From NCBI GenBank assembly GCA_963756525.1, contig CAVWNR010000009.1, positions 1,116,001 to 1,180,000 of the forward strand: a DNA stretch of 64,000 bases. Reading direction: 5' to 3'. Below the pieces are notes generated by a model. It saw only the letters and a list, made by a program, of their open reading frames with translations. It ran no database searches and had not been told where the DNA came from. Source of the stretch: CAVWNR01 sp963756525 (GTDB lineage: Bacteria > Actinomycetota > Actinomycetes > Mycobacteriales > Jatrophihabitantaceae). Below are positions 59,993 through 64,000 of this stretch, in pieces; within the stretch, counting starts at the first letter, position 1, and every line of letters begins with the position of its first letter. The position numbers and the translations under genes are program-made.

Positions 59993-61366
59993 GTGATCCG
60001 CCTCGACGGCGCCGCACTGACCTGCGCCGACGTGGTGACACTAGCCACCGGCGGTGACCGTGCCGAGCTCACCGGCGAGGCACGGGGGCGGATCGCCCGC
60101 TCGCACGCGCACGCGGCTGCGCTCGACTCGCAGCGCCCCGTCTACGGCCGAACGACCGGGGTGGGGGCCAACCGGGACGTCACCATCGACGACCCAGCCG
60201 CGCACGCGCTGGCGCTGCTGCGCAGCCATGCGACCTCGGCCGGGCCGCTGCGCGCGCCGGAGCGGGTGCGGGGCATGCTCGCGGTCCGGCTCAACCAGCT
60301 CGCGGCCGGCGGCAGCGGCGTCAGCCTCGAGGTGGCGGATGCGCTGGCGGCGATGCTCGCCGCGGATGCGCTGCCGCCGGTGCGCGAGTACGGCAGCATC
60401 GGCACCGGCGACCTCGCCGCGCTGGCCGCGGTCGCTCTCGCGCTGCCGGTGCCGCTCGCGGCCGGAGACGCGCTGGCGCTCTTGTCCAGCAACGCCGCGG
60501 CGGTCGGGGACGCGGCGCTGGCCGGCGTTGCGCTGGCTCGACTGGCAGACGTCGCGCTCGAGGTGGCGGCCGTCACGTTCACGGCAGTGGACGGCAACCC
60601 AGAGGCGTTCGCGCCGGTCGTGCAACGGGCAACGCCGTTTCGCGGAGCGGCTGAGGTGTGTGCGCGGATGCGCGGACTCGTCGGCGACGCGGCGCCGGCC
60701 GCGCGGCTCCAGGACCCGTTCGGGCTGCGGACGCTGCCCCAGGTGCACGGCGCGTTCCTGGACGCGCTGGCCGGCCTGGACCGCGTGGTCTGCGCGTACG
60801 GCAACGCGCCGGCGGAGAACCCGCTGCTGCTGCCTTCCGGCGGGGTCGCGCATCACGGCGGCTTCCACGCCGCCTACCTCGCCCAGGCGCTGGACGCCGC
60901 GGTGTCGGCGGCCGCGCAGTCGGCGCAACTCGGGCTGGCGCGGCTGGCGATGCTGGTTGAGCCGGCCCACACCGGTCTGGCGCCGTTCCTGGGCGACGGC
61001 ACGCCGGGTGCGTCCGGGGTGATGGGCTGCGAGTACGTGGCGGCGTCGGCGCTGGCGTCGCTGCGCGCGCTCGCCGCCGCGGCCGGAGTGCAGAGCGTGG
61101 CGCTGTCGCGCGGCGTCGAGGACGACGCCAGCTTCGCCTCGCTGGCCGCCCGCCAGGCGCTGGATGCTGTCGAGCCGTACCGGGTAGTGCTCGGGTGTGA
61201 GCTGGTGGCCGCGGTGCGGGCGCTGCGGCTGCGCGGCCAGGCGGTGCCGGCTAGGTTCGCCTCGCTGCCCGGCGGCATGGCCGACCGCGACCTCACACCC
61301 GACCTGGCCGCCGCCGGGCAGCTGCTTCAGTCGATGTCGTCCAGCGGGCGCAGCTCGTCGGCGTAG
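59993..61366 (+). CDS. HutH/PAL-family ammonia-lyase-like protein without the canonical MIO triad
   Basis: About 457 residues. Family blocks are clear: RPVYGRTTGVGANRD, MLAVRLNQLAAGGSGVSLEV, LQDPFGLRTLPQVHGAFLDA, ENPLLLPSGGVAHHGGFHAA and SRGVEDDASFASLAARQALD. The site where Ala-Ser-Gly forms the MIO cofactor in GSVGASGDLAPLA reads GSIGTGDLAAL (residues 134-144), one residue shorter and with Thr instead of Ser. So it may be a lyase with an altered cofactor, or not a lyase. Divergent from the importer and near hutF, which points to histidine or a histidine derivative. GTG 59993 chosen; GTG 59930 is open too. Overlaps the convergent dioxygenase gene by 40 bp. Confidence 0.8.
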   Translation: MIRLDGAALTCADVVTLATGGDRAELTGEARGRIARSHAHAAALDSQRPVYGRTTGVGANRDVTIDDPAAHALALLRSHATSAGPLRAPERVRGMLAVRLNQLAAGGSGVSLEVADALAAMLAADALPPVREYGSIGTGDLAALAAVALALPVPLAAGDALALLSSNAAAVGDAALAGVALARLADVALEVAAVTFTAVDGNPEAFAPVVQRATPFRGAAEVCARMRGLVGDAAPAARLQDPFGLRTLPQVHGAFLDALAGLDRVVCAYGNAPAENPLLLPSGGVAHHGGFHAAYLAQALDAAVSAAAQSAQLGLARLAMLVEPAHTGLAPFLGDGTPGASGVMGCEYVAASALASLRALAAAAGVQSVALSRGVEDDASFASLAARQALDAVEPYRVVLGCELVAAVRALRLRGQAVPARFASLPGGMADRDLTPDLAAAGQLLQSMSSSGRSSSA

Positions 61367-61893
61367 GAGACCGACACCCGGCGCAGCACGCCGGTGCGCC
61401 CGACGGTGTACTGCCCCATCCGCCACAGCGGCGGCGAGTAGGCGTGGACGGAGACGCTCCCCGCGTCGCGGCCGGTGAGCCGGTGAATGTGGTCCGGGCC
61501 GAAGCAGTAAGCCTGCCCTGCTACTACGTCGCTGCGAACCGGCGCAACCCCGACGGCGAGGTTGTGCTCGGTGAGGCAGCCCTCGGTGACCGCGACAGCG
61601 CCGGAGGAGATGTCGTGGTCGTGCCAGCCGGTGTCGCTGCTCGGCGTCCAGCAGAGCACCCAGACGTCCACGTGCGCGTCGCGGTGCAGCGAGACATAGT
61701 GCCGCCGGTCGTCGCTGAACGCGACCTGCGGGCGCCACAGTTCGGGCCGGGCGGCGATCGAGGAAACGAGCTCGCGCAGCTCGTGCTTGTCCAGGTCGCG
61801 TCCGGGAAGGGTGTCGAGGGTGACCGTCGGCGCGACGGACCGCCAGGCTTCGGCGGCCTGCGCCGGGAGGGCATCCGGCAGCAATGTGGTCAT
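61327..61893 (-). CDS. Cysteine dioxygenase-family protein
   Basis: A 188-residue cupin. Iron ligands: WHDHDISSGAVAVTEGCLTE (HxH) and FGPDHIHRLTGRDAGSVSVH (third His), plus VHAYSPPLWRMGQYTVG near the end with the conserved Tyr. The family oxidises cysteine to cysteine sulfinate; other thiol substrates are known. ATG 61893 overlaps the stop of the amidohydrolase gene (ATGA). Controlled with it by the twin operators at 62835-62872. Confidence 0.85.
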   Translation of the reverse strand: MTTLLPDALPAQAAEAWRSVAPTVTLDTLPGRDLDKHELRELVSSIAARPELWRPQVAFSDDRRHYVSLHRDAHVDVWVLCWTPSSDTGWHDHDISSGAVAVTEGCLTEHNLAVGVAPVRSDVVAGQAYCFGPDHIHRLTGRDAGSVSVHAYSPPLWRMGQYTVGRTGVLRRVSVSYADELRPLDDID

Positions 61894-62819
61894 GGCGTGG
61901 CTCCGTACAGCAGGTTCTTCGGGTTGGTGATGCGGATGGCGCGAGTGGCGGCCGGGCCGAGATGGGGGTCGGTGGGCTCGGCGTAGGGCCGGTCGCTGCC
62001 GAGGACGAGCGCGTCCACGCCCAGCACCCGGACCAGCGCGTCCAGGCCCTGCCTGCCGTAGGAGGAGGTGTCGACGAATACCCGCTCGTCCAGCCGGAGC
62101 GGGCCGCCGCCGCGGGCGGCGAACCGCTCATGGTGCAGCGGGGCGAGCCCGGCCCCGGCGACGAAACAGATCCGCAGCCGGGGCAGCAACGCCCGCCCCG
62201 CCGCGTACCAGGCCCACCACGCGGCATGCAGCTGGCCGACGTATCCCACGGTGGCCGGCCACCACGGGGGCATCCCCGTGGATCGTGCAACCTCGTGCCG
62301 CGTCCGGCGGGAGAACGTTGCACGATCAGGGAGGGGGGCGGGGTGGACCAGCACCGGGCGATCCACCGCCTCGGCCACCGCGAGTACCGGGGCGACCCGC
62401 TCGAGCGCCGCCGGCGTGGCCAGCTCGGTCGCCGGAACCTGCAGCCCCACGAAGCCGTCCTGGAGCAGCCGTTTCAGCTCGTCGACGTCCGGCTCGACCT
62501 GGTTGACCGACGCCCAGCCGGCGAACGGCGCCGGCAGCTCCCGCACCCCGTCATGCCAGGTCGACAGCAGCGGCTCGGCTTGCTCCGGCGGCAGGTACTC
62601 GATGCCCAGCGGGCTGGAGAACGCGACCAGGACCCGGTCGCGGTCGGCGTCGAGCGCGGCGCGTCGGCGCGGGTCGTGTTCGGCCGGGCGCACCCGGTAG
62701 GCCGGCTCGCCGGCGAGGTGCAGGGTCCAGCCGGACAGCCGCGGCGGATCGCGCCGGGCGCGCAGCGCGTCGACGAATGCGGCTGGCCAAAGGTGCTGGT
62801 GCACGTCGACCCCGGCCAT
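61890..62819 (-). CDS. Amidohydrolase-2 family protein with a palindrome-encoded insert
   Basis: A 309-residue TIM-barrel protein. MAGVDVHQHLWPAAFVDALR (HxH), DRPVLVHPAPL (His), TVGYVGQLHAAWWAWYAAGR (His) and DALVLGSDRPYAEPT (Asp) are the amidohydrolase-2 motifs of decarboxylase/hydrolase enzymes. Between VHPAPL and PPWWPATVGYV is the peptide DRATFSRRTRHEVARS encoded by the 47-bp palindrome, an insertion in a surface loop beside the active-site strand. First gene of an operon with the cysteine dioxygenase, behind a LacI-type control region. Confidence 0.83.
   Translation of the reverse strand: MAGVDVHQHLWPAAFVDALRARRDPPRLSGWTLHLAGEPAYRVRPAEHDPRRRAALDADRDRVLVAFSSPLGIEYLPPEQAEPLLSTWHDGVRELPAPFAGWASVNQVEPDVDELKRLLQDGFVGLQVPATELATPAALERVAPVLAVAEAVDRPVLVHPAPLPDRATFSRRTRHEVARSTGMPPWWPATVGYVGQLHAAWWAWYAAGRALLPRLRICFVAGAGLAPLHHERFAARGGGPLRLDERVFVDTSSYGRQGLDALVRVLGVDALVLGSDRPYAEPTDPHLGPAATRAIRITNPKNLLYGATP
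62281..62327 (-). repeat. 47-bp in-frame coding palindrome, copy 3 (in amidohydrolase)
   Basis: Perfect 11-bp arms GATCGTGCAAC (62281-62291) and GTTGCACGATC (62317-62327). Read on the minus strand it encodes DRATFSRRTRHEVARS within the amidohydrolase. Over about 52 bp it is roughly three-quarters identical to the E2 copy without gaps. Confidence 0.82.
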
Positions 62820-62834
62820 GGTCCACCCGTCTAG

Positions 62835-62846
62835 TGAAGCGCTTCA
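62835..62846. promoter_or_regulatory. LacI-type operator 1
   Basis: TGAAGCGCTTCA, a perfect palindrome with the central CG of LacI-family operators, 16 bp upstream of the amidohydrolase start. Confidence 0.88.
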
Positions 62847-62860
62847 CTGATACGCTCCAG

Positions 62861-62872
62861 TGAAGCGCTTCA
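62861..62872. promoter_or_regulatory. LacI-type operator 2
   Basis: A second identical TGAAGCGCTTCA, 26 bp centre to centre from operator 1 and 36 bp before the lacI-type gene. Two sites in the divergent gap suggest joint control of the amidohydrolase operon and the regulator itself. Confidence 0.88.
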
Positions 62873-62907
62873 ACTAGCTAGATGTCAACCGCGGTTACGC
62901 TGTTCGA

Positions 62908-63915
62908 ATGTCGGAGCGCCAGCGCCGGGTCACGCTGCGCGACCTCGCCGAGGAGACCGGGCTGTCCTCCGCCGCCGTCTCCTACGCGCTGCGCGGCCTG
63001 CAGGTGCCCGAGGAGACCCAGCAGCGGGTCCGCGAGGCCGCCGACCGCCTCGGGTATCAGGCCGACCCGATCGCCCGGGCACTCGCCTCCGGCCGCACCG
63101 GGTATGTCGGCCTGCTCTGCGGCTCGCTGCAAGACGTCTGGCAGCAGGGCGTGGCCGCCGCGCTCGGCCGGGGTCTGCTCGAGACCGGGCGGCACGCGCT
63201 CATCGTCGACGCGTCCAACGACCCGCAGCTGGAGGCCACCCTCGCCGGGCAACTGGTCGATCAGCGCGTCGACGCCCTCATCGCCCTGCCCGTCGACCCG
63301 GCGGCGGCGCACTGGGCGCAGTTGGCTCGGCGTACGGTGCTGATCTCCATCGGCGACGGCCTGCCCGGCGCCGCCACCGCCGCCGAGGTGGTCTTCGACA
63401 ACGAGGCCGGCGTCGCGGACGCGCTGCACCAGCTCGCCACCGCCGGGCACCGCAAGATCGCGATCATGACACCGGGCGGGCCGACCACCCCGGACCGCCC
63501 GGCCGAGGTGGTCGCCAACCGGGTCGCGGCCCGGCTCGGCCTACGGGTGGTGCTGCACACCTCCCCGCACGACCTGGACGGCGCGACGGCGGTCGCCCGG
63601 GGCGTTCTCGACCTCGCCGACCCGCCGACCGCGTTCTTGTGCCTGGCCGACTCGTTGGCGTACGGCGTGTACGCCGCGGCCGGTGAGTTGCGCCGCCGCA
63701 TCCCCGATGACATCTCGGTGCTCGGCTACGACGACCATCCGATGTCGCGGCTGTTGACCCCACCGCTGTCGAGCTACCGGTGGCCGGTGGACCTGCTGGT
63801 CAGCTCCGTGGTCGAGCGCACCGTCCGCGCCGTCGAGGACGGCAAGCGCAGCCGGCGCAAGGTGCTCACCCCGGTGGCTCAGCCGCGCGGCTCGGTGGCC
63901 CGGCCCGCTCGTTGA
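62908..63915 (+). CDS. LacI-family transcriptional regulator
   Basis: A 335-residue repressor. Helix-turn-helix at about 7-30 (VTLRDLAEETGLSSAAVSYA, LRGLQVPEETQQRV with hinge helix DPIARALASG), then a periplasmic-binding-protein-like effector domain (GYVGLLCGSLQDVWQQGVAA, HALIVDASNDPQLEATLAGQ, VLGYDDHPMSRLLTPPLSSY). It most likely binds the two TGAAGCGCTTCA sites upstream and represses the divergent amidohydrolase-dioxygenase operon and itself. Effector unknown. Confidence 0.92.
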   Translation: MSERQRRVTLRDLAEETGLSSAAVSYALRGLQVPEETQQRVREAADRLGYQADPIARALASGRTGYVGLLCGSLQDVWQQGVAAALGRGLLETGRHALIVDASNDPQLEATLAGQLVDQRVDALIALPVDPAAAHWAQLARRTVLISIGDGLPGAATAAEVVFDNEAGVADALHQLATAGHRKIAIMTPGGPTTPDRPAEVVANRVAARLGLRVVLHTSPHDLDGATAVARGVLDLADPPTAFLCLADSLAYGVYAAAGELRRRIPDDISVLGYDDHPMSRLLTPPLSSYRWPVDLLVSSVVERTVRAVEDGKRSRRKVLTPVAQPRGSVARPAR

Positions 63916-63931
63916 GAAGACGGCAGCGCGG

Positions 63932-64000
63932 TCAGCCGAGGCGGATACCGGCGAGCTGGGTGGCCTGCGCGACCAACCGGCCGGTGCTGTCCCAGACCGT
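63932..64000 (-). CDS. C-terminal end of an acyl-CoA thioesterase-like protein (partial)
   Basis: Only 22 residues before the TGA are inside the window: VWDSTGRLVAQATQLAGIRL. The pattern WDxxGRLVAxxxQxxxIR is the last strand of the hot-dog fold in TesB-type acyl-CoA thioesterases. The rest of the gene lies beyond the window end. Confidence 0.6.
   Translation of the reverse strand, partial: TVWDSTGRLVAQATQLAGIRLG

Overview
The window is GC-rich chromosomal DNA of an Actinomycetota bacterium. Evidence: very high G+C with frequent GTG starts, the dnaK-grpE-dnaJ-hspR-clpB order with a HAIR-like HspR operator, an F420/FMN-type PPOX domain, a menaquinone-type UbiA prenyltransferase, DUF3105 and caa3-type CtaG proteins. 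The genus cannot be fixed from sequence alone. No rRNA, tRNA or CRISPR array is visible.

Layout. 0-10 kb: 3' end of a 2-oxoacid dehydrogenase E2 gene, a LuxR-type regulator, a Rieske protein coupled to a ribokinase-PPOX fusion, a UbiA prenyltransferase, YccF, a MetE-like enzyme, glutamate decarboxylase and a thioredoxin-fold protein. 10-24 kb: DUF3105 membrane protein, secreted PNGase A-type glycoamidase, esterase, a split FluG-like cluster (glutamine synthetase-like enzyme, APC permease, amidohydrolase), a reductase, a DedA protein, RNase J (frameshifted as given) and methionine aminopeptidase. 24-39.6 kb: an accessory island with a beta-lactamase-fold hydrolase, MazEF, an ArsR/MFS pair, an AAA ATPase, several broken genes (DHFR-like, GNAT, glyoxalase, Rhs) and a 1.65-kb IS1380-family element with a TTAG target duplication. 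39.6-53.6 kb: core genes again: secreted sedolisin, SpoU methyltransferase, pyrE, SDR, the complete chaperone operon and a CtaG-like protein. 53.6-64 kb: a histidine-utilisation-like cluster (HutF, an M20 amidase, a four-gene OpuC-type ABC importer, a HutH-family lyase without the usual Ala-Ser-Gly triad), next to a LacI regulator with twin operators in front of an amidohydrolase-cysteine dioxygenase operon, and the end of an acyl-CoA thioesterase-like gene.

The most unusual signal is a 47-bp palindrome found inside three unrelated genes (E2, grpE, amidohydrolase). In all three it is in the same orientation and reading frame and encodes a 16-residue peptide of pattern DRA(T/S)xxRx(T/S)Rx(D/E)VAxS. 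It resembles the protein-coding palindromic elements known from Rickettsia. At least four further kinds of long palindrome sit between genes, one of them in two copies. Several genes carry single-base frameshifts, mostly in G/C runs; real decay cannot be told from residual assembly error here.
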